A stretch of 64,000 bases of DNA from Planctomycetaceae bacterium. GTDB taxonomy: Bacteria; Planctomycetota; Planctomycetia; Planctomycetales; Planctomycetaceae. The first letter of the stretch is position 1. Every line of letters begins with the position of its first letter. Location: positions 1-64,000 of the forward strand of contig JAKFVC010000077.1 of the NCBI GenBank assembly GCA_021732415.1, read 5' to 3'. Made by a program: the position numbers and the translations under genes. Positions 49,386 through 57,980 of the stretch are shown here, in pieces. The notes under the pieces were generated by a model that saw nothing but the letters and a program-made list of their open reading frames with translations, did no database searches and had not been told where the DNA came from.

Positions 49386-49511
49386 GGGAGGGCGAGGCTC
49401 CCGCCGAGCCTAATACGAGCTTTAGCTCGGCGTCCGCCGGAGGCATCGCACGGGCCTCCGGCGGACGCCGACCTCCGGTCGTATTAGGCTCGGCGGGAGC
49501 CTCGCCCTCCC
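49386..49511. repeat. 126-bp palindromic repeat (family A), copy 5
   Basis: Same arms and inner palindrome as 7860-7986. It lies between the prepilin terminator and the start of the sugar dehydrogenase gene. Confidence 0.95.
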
Positions 49512-49658
49512 AACATACCATACTCACACTATCCCCTCCGACACACTGGCGACTCTCCGCAATCATGTCATAGAATGCCACGATTCTGTCCGCCCCCATT
49601 CGAACTCCAGCGGAACAAGTTCGACGGACATGTCTCCCCACACTCACCTGAGGAATCT

Positions 49659-51701
49659 ATGCGACACTGTCGACTTGGTGTGTTCAGCCTGTTGCTGCTG
49701 GCCACGCCGCTGTTTGCTGCCGAGTTGCCCAAGCCGTTCGTCACGGGTTTGAAAAATCCAGAATCGGTGTGCCTCGGCCCCGATGGTCTGTTGTATGTCA
49801 CGGAAATCGGCGACTTCGATAAAGATGGCGACGGTGGCGTGACCGTCATCGGTAAGGACGGCAAGGCGACTCCCTTCGCGACCAAGTTGGACGACCCCAA
49901 GGGGATCGTGACCGGTCGCGATGGATTCTTCGTCACCGACAAGAAGCGCGTCGTGAAGGTCGATTTTAAGGGGAAGGTGACGACTCTGATCGCCACCGAG
50001 AAATTCCCCGTTCCTCCGTTGTTCCTGAACGATATCGAATTGGATATTGAAAACGGGATGCTCTACATCAGCGATTCCGGTGATCTCGACAAGGACAAGC
50101 CGGCCAAAGGTGCGGTCTTCCGCTATGACATCCGCATCGACAAGCTCGACCTGATCGTCTCCAACAAGACTCTTCCTGAGCTGAAAACACCCAATGGCCT
50201 GGTGATGGACGGAGCGGCCAATCTGCTAATGGCCGACTTCGCCAGCGGGTTCCTCTATCGCATCAAGCTCGCCGATCTTTCGAGCAAAAAGATCGGCGAA
50301 GGATTTAAAGGCGGGGACGGTTTGACGTGGGATAAAAACGGCCAGCTCTTTATCAGCTCATGGGAAATCGGCAACGTGCAGGCGATTCCTCGCCCCGGAC
50401 AAAAGTCGGTGATGTTCGCCGAGAAGTTCCAGTCCGCAGCCGATACTTGCATCGATGCTTCCGGTCTCAATCTGATCGTCCCCGACATGAAAGCGGGCAC
50501 GCTGACCGCGCTGACGACTCAGATTCCCGGTTGGGAAGTTGACAAGACCCCGTTGGCAATCAAGACCGAAGTGGCATTCCCCAATCTGCAATTCACCGGC
50601 TGGAGTCCCGCAGATGACGCGGGCATCCCGACTCCGTTGCGTCCCATCCTGTTGACCCATTTCGGAGACGGTTCCAATCGCATCGTCGTTCCGACTCAAC
50701 AGGGTGTGATCCACGTCTTCCCGAACGATGACGCTGCCACGAAGACGGAGATTTTCCTCGATATCACCGACCGAGTGCGTTATCTCGACAAGCAGAACGA
50801 AGAAGGTCTGCTAGGCCTGGCGTTCCATCCCAAGTTCAAGACGAACGGCGAGTTCTTCGTCTTCTACACCGACAAAAAGGCCGAGATGGCCAACGTGGTC
50901 TCGCGGTTCAAAGTCAGCAAGAAGGACCCCAAGAAGGCCGATCCCGCTTCGGAAGAAGAGATCATTCGCTTCGAAAAGCCGTTCTGGAATCATGACGGCG
51001 GATCGATCGCCTTCGGTCCCGATGGCTACCTCTATATCACCCACGGAGACGGCGGCAATGCCAACGATCCGCACGAGAATGGCCAGAATCTGAAGACGAT
51101 TCTCGGCAAGGTCCTGCGTCTGGACATCGACAAAAAGGACAAGGGCAAGAACTACTCCATTCCGAAGGACAACCCCTTCGTCGACACGAAGGAAGCGGCC
51201 CCCGAAGTCTGGGCCTACGGCCTGCGAAATATCTGGCGCATGGCTTTCGACCGCAGCACGGGTGCGTTGTGGGCCGGCGACGTCGGTCAGAATCTCTACG
51301 AAGAGATCAACATCCTGAAGTCGGGCGGCAACTACGGCTGGAACCCGCGTGAGGCGCTCCATCCGTTCGGCCAGAAGAGTGTCGATGTGAATCCCAAGAT
51401 GATCGAACCGATCTGGGAATACCACCACGACGTCGGCAAGTCGATCACCGGTGGCGTCGTCTATCGCGGCACAAAGCTTCCAGAACTGGCGGGCAGCTAC
51501 CTGTATGCCGACTACGTTTCGTCCCACGTCTGGGCACTGACCTATAACGCCAAGCTCGGCCGAGTCGTCGCCAACCGCGAGATCTCGAGTGCCAACGTGC
51601 CAATCTTGTCCTTCGGTGAAGACCAGGACGGCGAGGCGTACCTGTTGACGTTTTCAGCATCGGGCAAGGGCATTTACCGATTGGTGAAGGCCGCCGAGTA
51701 A
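49659..51701 (+). CDS. Secreted beta-propeller / PQQ-type sugar dehydrogenase fusion
   Basis: The 680-residue product has a signal peptide (LGVFSLLLLATPLFA). An N-terminal six-bladed propeller of the SMP-30/NHL type (about 25-300: TGLKNPESVCLGPDGLLYV) comes first. A C-terminal glucose/sorbosone dehydrogenase domain follows (about 320-675), with NEEGLLGLAFHPKF, the catalytic-type histidine in FWNHDGGSIAFGPDGYLYI, and GDVGQNLYEEINIL. Such enzymes oxidise sugars in the periplasm using pyrroloquinoline quinone. No PQQ synthesis genes are in the window. The ATG at 49659 has GAGGA just upstream. A GC-rich hairpin (51730-51764) follows the stop. Confidence 0.88.
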   Translation: MRHCRLGVFSLLLLATPLFAAELPKPFVTGLKNPESVCLGPDGLLYVTEIGDFDKDGDGGVTVIGKDGKATPFATKLDDPKGIVTGRDGFFVTDKKRVVKVDFKGKVTTLIATEKFPVPPLFLNDIELDIENGMLYISDSGDLDKDKPAKGAVFRYDIRIDKLDLIVSNKTLPELKTPNGLVMDGAANLLMADFASGFLYRIKLADLSSKKIGEGFKGGDGLTWDKNGQLFISSWEIGNVQAIPRPGQKSVMFAEKFQSAADTCIDASGLNLIVPDMKAGTLTALTTQIPGWEVDKTPLAIKTEVAFPNLQFTGWSPADDAGIPTPLRPILLTHFGDGSNRIVVPTQQGVIHVFPNDDAATKTEIFLDITDRVRYLDKQNEEGLLGLAFHPKFKTNGEFFVFYTDKKAEMANVVSRFKVSKKDPKKADPASEEEIIRFEKPFWNHDGGSIAFGPDGYLYITHGDGGNANDPHENGQNLKTILGKVLRLDIDKKDKGKNYSIPKDNPFVDTKEAAPEVWAYGLRNIWRMAFDRSTGALWAGDVGQNLYEEINILKSGGNYGWNPREALHPFGQKSVDVNPKMIEPIWEYHHDVGKSITGGVVYRGTKLPELAGSYLYADYVSSHVWALTYNAKLGRVVANREISSANVPILSFGEDQDGEAYLLTFSASGKGIYRLVKAAE

Positions 51702-51979
51702 CCTCACACGCGAGTGCCCGAGAAAAGAGCAGGGCGGCGCCGGTCTTCGAACCAGCGCCGCCCTGTTGCGTATCGTGGGACGGGTCTCCAGGCCCGTCCG
51801 TCCCACATTTTTCCGCTCTTACAACCTTTGACAGGCGCGCCAAATCGACGGGGACGGACGGGCCTGGAGACCCGTCCCACGGATGCGTCACACCATTGAC
51901 AATTTCGGCGAACCCACCATGATCACTTGGTGTCCGCATTTCATGAAAACGTCGCAAAAAACCAACACAAAGGCTCGAG
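51702..51979. repeat. Intergenic hairpins including the GGGACGGGTCTCCAGG repeat
   Basis: First a hairpin AGGGCGGCGCCGGT with ACCAGCGCCGCCCT (51731-51764). Then a palindrome with outer arms CGTGGGACGGGTCTCCAGG and CCTGGAGACCCGTCCCACG (51774-51881). Its left arm recurs at 32299-32327. Confidence 0.85.
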
Positions 51980-52771
51980 ATGACGTCCATCCGCTGTTGG
52001 CAGGTTGATGCCTTTACAAATCGAGCCTTCGGTGGCAACGCGGCCGCAGTCTGCTGGCTGGACACCGAGGCCGACCCCGCCTGGATGCAGGCCGTCGCGG
52101 GCGAGATGAACCTCTCCGAAACCGCATTCGTACGCCGAGTTGAAGACGGGCTCGAGCTCCGCTGGTTCACGCCAACCGTCGAGGTCGACCTGTGCGGTCA
52201 CGCGACTCTGGCCACCTGCCACGCGTTATGGTCTGCAGGCATCGTCACTCCCGATGAACCGTTACGGTTCCACACCAAGAGCGGCCTGCTGACCTGCCGG
52301 AAAAATGGCAGCTTTATTGAACTCGACTTCCCCGCGACACCCGCCGCTCCAGCTGCGCCTCCACCCGGCTTGCTGGAGGCCTTGGGAGTCAAACCGGTCT
52401 TCGTGGGCAAAACAAGGTTCGATTACCTTGTCGTCCTCGATTCACCACAAGCCGTGCTCGCAGTGCGGCCAGACTACGCCAAGCTCGGCGAAATCCCTTG
52501 CCGCGGCGTGATCGTCACCGCCCGGGCAAGTGACGGTGAATTCGATTTCGTCTCACGGTTCTTCGCCCCCGCGGTCGGTGTGAATGAGGATCCCGTCTGC
52601 GGTTCAGCACACTGTTGCCTCACGCCGTATTGGGCCGAACAACTCGGCAAGACCACGCTGATGGCTCATCAAGTCTCAGAACGTGGCGGCGTGCTGCGAT
52701 TGCAGCTCAAAGGCGACCGAGTGATCCTGGGCGGACAAGCTGTGACGATCTGGCACGGGGAGCTGCTATGA
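51980..52771 (+). CDS. PhzF-family isomerase-like protein
   Basis: The 263-residue product matches the two-domain diaminopimelate-epimerase-like fold of PhzF. It has an N-terminal FGGNAAAVCWL, the catalytic Glu47 in NLSETAF, TPTVEVDLCGHATLA, and a C-terminal FFAPAVGVNEDPVCGSAHC. In phenazine producers PhzF isomerises dihydro-hydroxyanthranilate. Most bacterial members are of unknown substrate, and no other phenazine genes are present. The stop overlaps the next ATG by four bases (ATGA). It is the first gene of a three-gene operon. Confidence 0.88.
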   Translation: MTSIRCWQVDAFTNRAFGGNAAAVCWLDTEADPAWMQAVAGEMNLSETAFVRRVEDGLELRWFTPTVEVDLCGHATLATCHALWSAGIVTPDEPLRFHTKSGLLTCRKNGSFIELDFPATPAAPAAPPPGLLEALGVKPVFVGKTRFDYLVVLDSPQAVLAVRPDYAKLGEIPCRGVIVTARASDGEFDFVSRFFAPAVGVNEDPVCGSAHCCLTPYWAEQLGKTTLMAHQVSERGGVLRLQLKGDRVILGGQAVTIWHGELL

Positions 52772-53193
52772 CACGTCCGATTCAAGTCAACAGTCTGACC
52801 GAAGACCAGATCCTACAGTTGTACGGTCTCTACCAGAAGGAATGGTGGTCGAACCGGCGGACGCTTGAAGAAGCACGGATTGTCGTCGCACATTCATCCA
52901 TGCTGATCGGACTCGTCGAACCGGATACGCAACGGCTCGTGGGCTTTTGCCGGCTACTGACGGACTTCGTCTTCCGCGGCACGATTCTCGATGTCATCGT
53001 CGCCGAAGACTGGCGCGACCGGGGACTCGGACGGCAGTTGCTGGACTCTGTCCTGACTCACCCACGATTAAAAACCGTCCAGACATTATGGCTCTGTTGC
53101 CTGCCTGACATGGTCGAGTTCTACCGCAAATGGGGCTTCGACATCATGGGCGAGGAAATCGTCTGGATGCAGAGGGACCACTACGCCAAATGA
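52768..53193 (+). CDS. GNAT-family N-acetyltransferase
   Basis: The 141-residue product has the GNAT core: LVGFCRLLTDFVFRGTILDV, then the acetyl-CoA site EDWRDRGLGRQLLDSVL (Q/R-x-x-G-x-G/A motif) and the C-terminal strand WLCCLPDMVEFYRKWGF. It is likely to acetylate a small amine. The start overlaps the PhzF stop and its own stop overlaps the next start (ATGA in both cases), so all three proteins are translationally coupled. The substrate is unknown. Confidence 0.88.
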   Translation: MTRPIQVNSLTEDQILQLYGLYQKEWWSNRRTLEEARIVVAHSSMLIGLVEPDTQRLVGFCRLLTDFVFRGTILDVIVAEDWRDRGLGRQLLDSVLTHPRLKTVQTLWLCCLPDMVEFYRKWGFDIMGEEIVWMQRDHYAK

Positions 53194-53585
53194 GTACCCA
53201 CCGCCAAACCTATTCCACCGGCACGCCGTGGGAGAAAGCCGTCTGCTACTCGCGCGCCGTCCGAGTCGGCGTCCACATTTTCGTCTCAGGCACGACGGCC
53301 TCGAACGAGCAAGGCGAAACAGTGGCCGTGGGCGACGCCTATCAACAGGCCGTCTATGCTCTGAGAAAGATAGAACTCGCGCTCTCAGAAGTCGGGGCTA
53401 GCCTCAGCGACGTGGTCCGCACGCGAATGTTCGTGACAGATATCAGCCGCTGGGAAGAGATCGGTCGAGCTCACGCGGAGTTCTTCGCAGGCATCGATCC
53501 GGCAGCAACGATGGTCGAAGTGAGCCGCCTCGTGAATCCCGATCACCTTGTCGAAATCGAAGTCGACGCAGTGATCGGGGAGTAG
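53190..53585 (+). CDS. RidA/YjgF-family protein
   Basis: The 131-residue product is a member of the RidA family, whose best known role is to hydrolyse reactive enamine or imine intermediates made by amino-acid enzymes. It has SGTTASNEQGE, DAYQQAVYALRKIELALSE, SLSDVVRTRMFVTDI and a C-terminal VNPDHLVEIEVDAV with the glutamate usual near the end. The arginine of the SDVVRTRMFVTDI segment matches the family active site. It is the last gene of the PhzF-GNAT-RidA operon, and its start overlaps the GNAT stop. Confidence 0.92.
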   Translation: MSTHRQTYSTGTPWEKAVCYSRAVRVGVHIFVSGTTASNEQGETVAVGDAYQQAVYALRKIELALSEVGASLSDVVRTRMFVTDISRWEEIGRAHAEFFAGIDPAATMVEVSRLVNPDHLVEIEVDAVIGE

Positions 53586-53595
53586 GCGCCCGTGG

Positions 53596-53614
53596 CCGAC
53601 GCTGCCAGCGTCGG
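53596..53614. terminator. GACGCTGGCAGCGTC-type palindrome between convergent genes
   Basis: CCGACGCTGCCAGCGTCGG lies between the stops of the RidA and FabF genes, eight bases from the FabF stop. It is a copy of the palindrome after secA and kdtA and may serve both strands. Confidence 0.75.
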
Positions 53615-53621
53615 TGCCGGT

Positions 53622-54908
53622 TCAATTCCCCGTATATCGTGAAAACACCAGCGAAATATTCTGCCCGCCGAAACCAAAGCTGTTCGACAACGCGTTATCG
53701 ACCTTGGCATCTCGAGCGGCGTTCGCGACGTAATCCAGATCGCATTCCGGATCGGGCGTCTCGTAATTCATCGTCGGCGGAAGCGCACCGCGATTGATGG
53801 TCAGGAGGCACGTGATGGCTTCCACGCTACCCGCCGCAGCAATCAGGTGACCCATCATGCTCTTGATGCTCGACACCGGAATGTTGTATGCGTTGGCACC
53901 AAACGCCTGCTTGATCGCCAGGGTCTCGACCTTGTCGTTGACCTCGGTACTCGTGCCGTGGGCGTTGATGTAATGAATGTCATCCGGGTTCAGCGAGGCA
54001 TCTCGCAATGCCATATTGATGCACGACACGGCCCCACGACCTTCAGGATGCGTATCAGTAATCCGGAACGCATCAGCCGTCGAACCGTAGCCGGAGATCT
54101 CACCCCAGATGTGAGCACCACGCGCCAAGGCGTGTTCGAGCTCTTCCAGAATCACCATCCCGGCACCTTCGCCCAGGACGAAACCATCACGATTCTTATC
54201 GAACGGACGAGACGCCCCCTTGGGGTCATCGTTGTTGGTCGACAGCGCGGTCAACAGGTTGAACCCAGTGACGCCAAACGGGTGAATCATGCTATGAGCA
54301 CCACCCGACAACATCACATCCGCATCACCGCGACGAATGATTTCGGTCGCTTCACCAATCGCCTGGCTGGAAGCAGCACACGCGGTCAACGAATTCAGAT
54401 TCGGGCCTTGTGCGTTGAACAGCGCTGCCAGGTGACCGGCGGGCATGTTGGGCTCTTGTTCCAACTCAGCCTGCGCATTCAGTTCCTGCAGTCCACTTCG
54501 AGCAAACTCACCCAGGTCGAGTTCGCCGTTCTTGTGAGCAGACGCGATGATCGACATGAACACGTGGAAGTTCTGAGCTCCCTCGCCAGCACCCAGGTAG
54601 ACACCAAAGCGGGCGGGGTCGAGCGGGCTTTCGAGCAATCGCGAACTCTTCACGGCATCCACAGCCGCGCCGATCGCGAATCGAATATTGCGGCCGGTGT
54701 GCTGAAAAATCTCGGGCTGATCGATCCACTTGGCGAAGTCGTAATTCTTGACTTCAGCCGCGATCTTCGTGGGGAAATTGGAAGCGTCGAAGTGCGTAAT
54801 GCGACCAATGCCGCTGCCTCCGGCCAGCATCGCATTCCACGTTTCTTCAATCGAATTGCCCAGGGGAGTAATGGCTCCCATCCCGGTTACTACAACACGT
54901 CGTCGCAT
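53622..54908 (-). CDS. fabF: 3-oxoacyl-ACP synthase (KAS II, FabF-like)
   Basis: This condensing enzyme extends an acyl-ACP chain with malonyl-ACP. The 428-residue product has the full Cys-His-His set: Cys177 in LTACAASSQAIG, His317 in INAHGTSTEVND and His354 in KSMMGHLIAAAG. GEGAGMVILEELEHA and NSFGFGGQN are also present. It is the last gene of a minus-strand run of fatty-acid-type genes from 59280 downwards and is a little divergent from housekeeping FabF in the loop around residues 105-165. It may serve a dedicated product rather than bulk fatty acids. Confidence 0.92.
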   Translation of the reverse strand: MRRRVVVTGMGAITPLGNSIEETWNAMLAGGSGIGRITHFDASNFPTKIAAEVKNYDFAKWIDQPEIFQHTGRNIRFAIGAAVDAVKSSRLLESPLDPARFGVYLGAGEGAQNFHVFMSIIASAHKNGELDLGEFARSGLQELNAQAELEQEPNMPAGHLAALFNAQGPNLNSLTACAASSQAIGEATEIIRRGDADVMLSGGAHSMIHPFGVTGFNLLTALSTNNDDPKGASRPFDKNRDGFVLGEGAGMVILEELEHALARGAHIWGEISGYGSTADAFRITDTHPEGRGAVSCINMALRDASLNPDDIHYINAHGTSTEVNDKVETLAIKQAFGANAYNIPVSSIKSMMGHLIAAAGSVEAITCLLTINRGALPPTMNYETPDPECDLDYVANAARDAKVDNALSNSFGFGGQNISLVFSRYTGN

Positions 54909-55059
54909 AATTCTCGGCCTCGATCAGTGAGGTTTTTCAGCGCTGCTGTCCCTCAGCAAACAATCTTGCGAGGTTCTGCAAACCGCTGAAAAATCCTGAA
55001 GTCGATTACATTTATAACACAGTCGGCGATGCACTCGAAGACGGGTTTCGCGCCTGACC

Positions 55060-55148
55060 CGTAGAAGAATTCGTAAGAATTCTTGTATTTTCACCCGGCA
55101 GCTTGCGTCTGTCCGTATGCGGCGGAAGTCTTACGACGTTCCGCTACG
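55060..55148. repeat. Palindromic element (family E) overlapping the dehydratase stop codon, copy 1
   Basis: CGTAGAAGAATTCGTAAGA (55060-55078) pairs with the CTTACGACGTTCCGCTACG part of 55130-55148. The CTA inside CCGCTACG is the TAG stop of the dehydratase gene on the minus strand. A second copy at 59317-59379 has the same relation to another stop codon. Confidence 0.85.
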
Positions 55149-55653
55149 ACGCCGGCTCTGCCGCGGGTGTCGAACCATCTCCCGCTTTACCCACATTCAT
55201 CACGCCCATCAGCCGCATGCTGAAGACAAAATTCTTCTGGTCGATCATGGGCCCCGATGGACCATTCACCGACTGATCGACGTGGGCAAAAAATATTTCG
55301 CCTTCTGCCACCAGCCGATCGCCAATCTTCGCGGTGACCTCGGTCAGCCCACCTTCAGGGCGAACATCCACCAGCTTGGCATGATAGGTCAGCGTATCGC
55401 CCGGCACGACCCAGCTATGAAACGTCATCTTGGGAATTTTCCCCAGAATAACGACATGCTTAAAGTCATTCGTCGCACCCAGCAAAATGCCGCCCGTCTG
55501 CGCCAGACCTTCAATGATCAACGACCCTGGCATCACAGGGAAACCAGGATAATGATCGTGCAGATGCTCTTCGGCGAGACTCACGTTCTTCACCGAAGTG
55601 GCATGAGAACCACTTTGAAAATCCGTGAATTTATCAATCCACATCCAGCGCAT
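55144..55653 (-). CDS. FabZ/FabA-like 3-hydroxyacyl-ACP dehydratase, first paralogue
   Basis: The 169-residue product has a hot-dog fold with the FabZ-type catalytic His34 in DHYPGFPVMPG and Glu48 in LIIEGLAQTGG. It should dehydrate 3-hydroxyacyl-ACP. It is a paralogue of the protein at 57489-57980, with the same spacing of catalytic residues and similar sequence. The extra C-terminal 30 residues (Pro/Ala-rich end) are not in the other copy. The ATG at 55653 is used; the region upstream is poor in ribosome-binding signals. Both dehydratases belong to the same cluster. Confidence 0.88.
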   Translation of the reverse strand: MRWMWIDKFTDFQSGSHATSVKNVSLAEEHLHDHYPGFPVMPGSLIIEGLAQTGGILLGATNDFKHVVILGKIPKMTFHSWVVPGDTLTYHAKLVDVRPEGGLTEVTAKIGDRLVAEGEIFFAHVDQSVNGPSGPMIDQKNFVFSMRLMGVMNVGKAGDGSTPAAEPAS

Positions 55654-55715
55654 GCGAAAGATCTTTCGTCCGTAGCCTGACTCTCCAGAGTCGGGCGAGT
55701 CGCCATTGAAATGTA

Positions 55716-55784
55716 GCCACGTTCGCCAGAACGTGGGGCCGTTCTGCGCGCAACCCACACTCTGGCGAGTGTGGCTACGATCAA
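55716..55784. repeat. Palindromic element downstream of the acyl carrier protein gene
   Basis: GTAGCCACGTTCGCCAGAAC and CTCTGGCGAGTGTGGCTACG form an imperfect palindrome 100 bases after the carrier protein stop. Next to it CTGACTCTCCAGAGTCGGG is a smaller one related to those at 56640 and 60974. Confidence 0.75.
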
Positions 55785-55885
55785 GCGGCTACAGCAAAAG
55801 CAGAAGACGGAAGGCGCGGCGGGGCCTTCCGAACTTCAATGATTTACGATCGCAAAATTGGCCCGCACGTCAACTGGGCAACCGC

Positions 55886-56275
55886 TTAGGCGGCCAGCTT
55901 GTTGCGGACGAAATTCACCAGGGTCTGCACGGTGGTCAGATCCTTGATGGTCTCGATCTTGGGATTCTTCGCCAGCTTGTCAGCGTCGAAATGCGGCGCC
56001 TTGGCCTTCAGTTCGGCGATGCCTTCGGGAGTGACCAAACCGTCCTTCACGAAACCTGAGTCCGGGCTGAACAGGGCGTCCGGCAGGAATTCGCTCCGGC
56101 TGATCTTGACCGTGAAGGCCTTTTCCAGGCGGAAGAATATGTCCAGAAAATCGATCGACTCAGCGCCCAAATCGCCTTCGAGAGTCGCTGTCGGAGTGAC
56201 TTCATCGTCGTCGACCCCGAGTGCATCCACCAACACGCCCTGTACCTTCTCGAAGATTTCTGCGTCAGACAACAT
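55886..56275 (-). CDS. Acyl carrier protein with a long C-terminal extension
   Basis: The 129-residue product has a helical carrier domain with the phosphopantetheine site Ser40 in DLGAESIDFLD. The usual motif is DSL or DSI; here it is ESI. Normal carrier proteins have about 80 residues. After the loop this one has an insert (PDALFSPDSGFVKDGLV) and a longer helical end (IETIKDLTTVQTLVNFVRN). GGAGG lies eight bases before the ATG. It probably carries intermediates for the ketosynthase, reductase and dehydratases encoded around it. Confidence 0.88.
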   Translation of the reverse strand: MLSDAEIFEKVQGVLVDALGVDDDEVTPTATLEGDLGAESIDFLDIFFRLEKAFTVKISRSEFLPDALFSPDSGFVKDGLVTPEGIAELKAKAPHFDADKLAKNPKIETIKDLTTVQTLVNFVRNKLAA

Positions 56276-56705
56276 CCCGCATGCCTCCTGATGTCGGACT
56301 GAAAGATCTGCTCAAGCAGTCTCAAATCCGCATCGTGTGAGTTACTCGTCACCCAAGCCTAATTGCCAAACATCCGGCCCGACGAGCTGGCCGAAGTTGG
56401 CGAACACAACACTACCCTCACGTAAACCGCAGCGCGGCCGGCGAAACCGGTCCCACACTGGCTGGACACTTTTCATTTCACGCCCCTGAGAAGCGGGTCC
56501 CCACCCATCCTCACGACCGTATCGATTGAAGTGTCTGTAAGTCTTTTCGGGATTGTGCCCGATTTTTCTTTGGCAGACTATCCCGTTTTGTATCAGTTAG
56601 GCTCAATGAAATCGGTTCAGATTACCCAGGATACCCAACATAGCCCGACTCTCTGAGTCGGGTGTATTAGCCGCAATCACCCGACTCAGAGAGTCGGGCT
56701 ACGAA
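56276..56705. repeat. Gap with a CCCGACTCTCTGAGTCGGG palindrome
   Basis: No gene in 430 bases. ATAGCCCGACTCTCTGAGTC (56640-56659) and CACCCGACTCAGAGAGTCGG within 56678-56702 form nested hairpins, starting three bases after the ketoreductase stop. Related sequence is at 60974-61067. Confidence 0.85.
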
Positions 56706-57458
56706 CTACATCCCACCCAACGTCAAGCCACCATCCACTTTAAGAACCTGCCCGGTGATATACGACGCGTCATCCGTCGCCAAGAACAACACTGCCGCAG
56801 CAATGTCTTCCGGCTTACCGAAACGACGACACGGTATAGCATCCTTGATCTTATCCGATGCTGCGTTTCGCACGGCGGTCGTCATATCTGTTTCGATGAA
56901 GCCCGGAGCCACCGCGTTGACGGTGATCCCGCGTCGGGCCACTTCCGTCGCCAGACATCGCGTCAGGCCTTCAATGCCACCCTTGCTGGCAGCATAGTTA
57001 ACCTGGCCCGCGTTGCCGAATTCGGAGGCGACGCTCGACATATTAATGATGCGTCCCTTGCGGGCAGACATCATCGGTCGGATCACCGCGTGGCAGTAAT
57101 TGTAGACGCTGGTCAGGTTCGTCTGAATGACGTCATTCCAGGCAGTCTCATCCATCATCGCCAGCAGGCTGTCGCGAATGATCCCGGCATTATTGACCAG
57201 AATATCCACCTGTCCCCACGCCGCGATCACCTTTTCCACAACAGCATCCGCTTCGGCACGGCTCTTCACGTCGGCCTTGTAAGCGGTGGCCACTCGCTGG
57301 TCCAATTCAAGGTCCTTAACGAGCTGGTTGGCGACGTCGTCACTCGAGGTGTAGACGAACGCAACCTTGGCCCCTTCGCGAGCCAGCGCCCAGACGACAG
57401 CCTTGCCAATTCCACGCGTTCCACCGGTTACCAGTGCGGTTTTCCCAGCCAATTTCAT
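56706..57458 (-). CDS. fabG: 3-oxoacyl-ACP reductase (FabG-like)
   Basis: The 250-residue short-chain dehydrogenase has the NADPH motif TGGTRGIG (11-18), NNAG (89-92), catalytic Ser142, Tyr155 and Lys159 (NYAASKGG) and the C-terminal VDGGLTLGGM. It should reduce 3-oxoacyl-ACP in the same cluster. It lies 30 bases downstream of the second dehydratase gene on the same strand. A housekeeping FabG role cannot be excluded, but the neighbours argue for a dedicated pathway. Confidence 0.93.
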   Translation of the reverse strand: MKLAGKTALVTGGTRGIGKAVVWALAREGAKVAFVYTSSDDVANQLVKDLELDQRVATAYKADVKSRAEADAVVEKVIAAWGQVDILVNNAGIIRDSLLAMMDETAWNDVIQTNLTSVYNYCHAVIRPMMSARKGRIINMSSVASEFGNAGQVNYAASKGGIEGLTRCLATEVARRGITVNAVAPGFIETDMTTAVRNAASDKIKDAIPCRRFGKPEDIAAAVLFLATDDASYITGQVLKVDGGLTLGGM

Positions 57459-57488
57459 CTTTAAAACATCCTTCGTGATGATGCGGGT

Positions 57489-57980
57489 CTACGATGCGAC
57501 AGCGGCTTTGGGCTCCGACCACAGCAGGCCGAAGAGTTCTTTTAATTTGCGAATTTCATACTCGTCAACGTGAGCCAGTTCCGGGTTCTTATCCACCAGA
57601 TTGAACCGTTCGAGGGTCAACTTGGCGCTCACCGCGGTCCCACCGTTGACGGTCCCATTCCCCTGAATCGTGCAGAGATTGCCGTCCCACTTTTGAATTT
57701 CGACTGTCAGATTTAAGGTATTGCCGGGCGCCACGAAGTTGTTGAACTTCACCGCCCGAGCCTGCTTCAGCAACACATTGCTGAAAGCAAAGTTATCGTT
57801 ATGACGCATCAACCAGGCCCCGGATTGCACCAGCGCCTCGATCATCAACACGCCGGGGAGGACCGGAAAACCAGGAAAGTGATCGACGAGGTACTCTTCG
57901 GCGAGGCTCAAATTCTTGATCGCCGTCAGAGATTTGCCTTTTTCCAGGCTCGTGATTCGATCTACCAAGCAAAACCGCAT
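57489..57980 (-). CDS. FabZ/FabA-like 3-hydroxyacyl-ACP dehydratase, second paralogue
   Basis: The 163-residue product has His34 in DHFPGFPVLPG and Glu48 in LMIEALVQSGAW, at the same positions as in the paralogue at 55144-55653. Long stretches match between the two (KNLSLAEEY with KNVSLAEEH). It probably dehydrates or isomerises a 3-hydroxyacyl-ACP of different chain length. GGGAGG lies nine bases ahead of the ATG at 57980. The gene is next to the ketoreductase gene, with which it may be cotranscribed. Confidence 0.9.
   Translation of the reverse strand: MRFCLVDRITSLEKGKSLTAIKNLSLAEEYLVDHFPGFPVLPGVLMIEALVQSGAWLMRHNDNFAFSNVLLKQARAVKFNNFVAPGNTLNLTVEIQKWDGNLCTIQGNGTVNGGTAVSAKLTLERFNLVDKNPELAHVDEYEIRKLKELFGLLWSEPKAAVAS

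Noticed and set aside
51980-52771. PhzF as evidence of phenazine synthesis
   Set aside because: No phzA, B, D, E or G genes nearby; the PhzF family is mostly of other or unknown function.
53847-54989. Open frame of 380 residues opposite fabF
   Set aside because: Shadow of the FabF coding sequence; Arg-rich, low-complexity translation with no domain.
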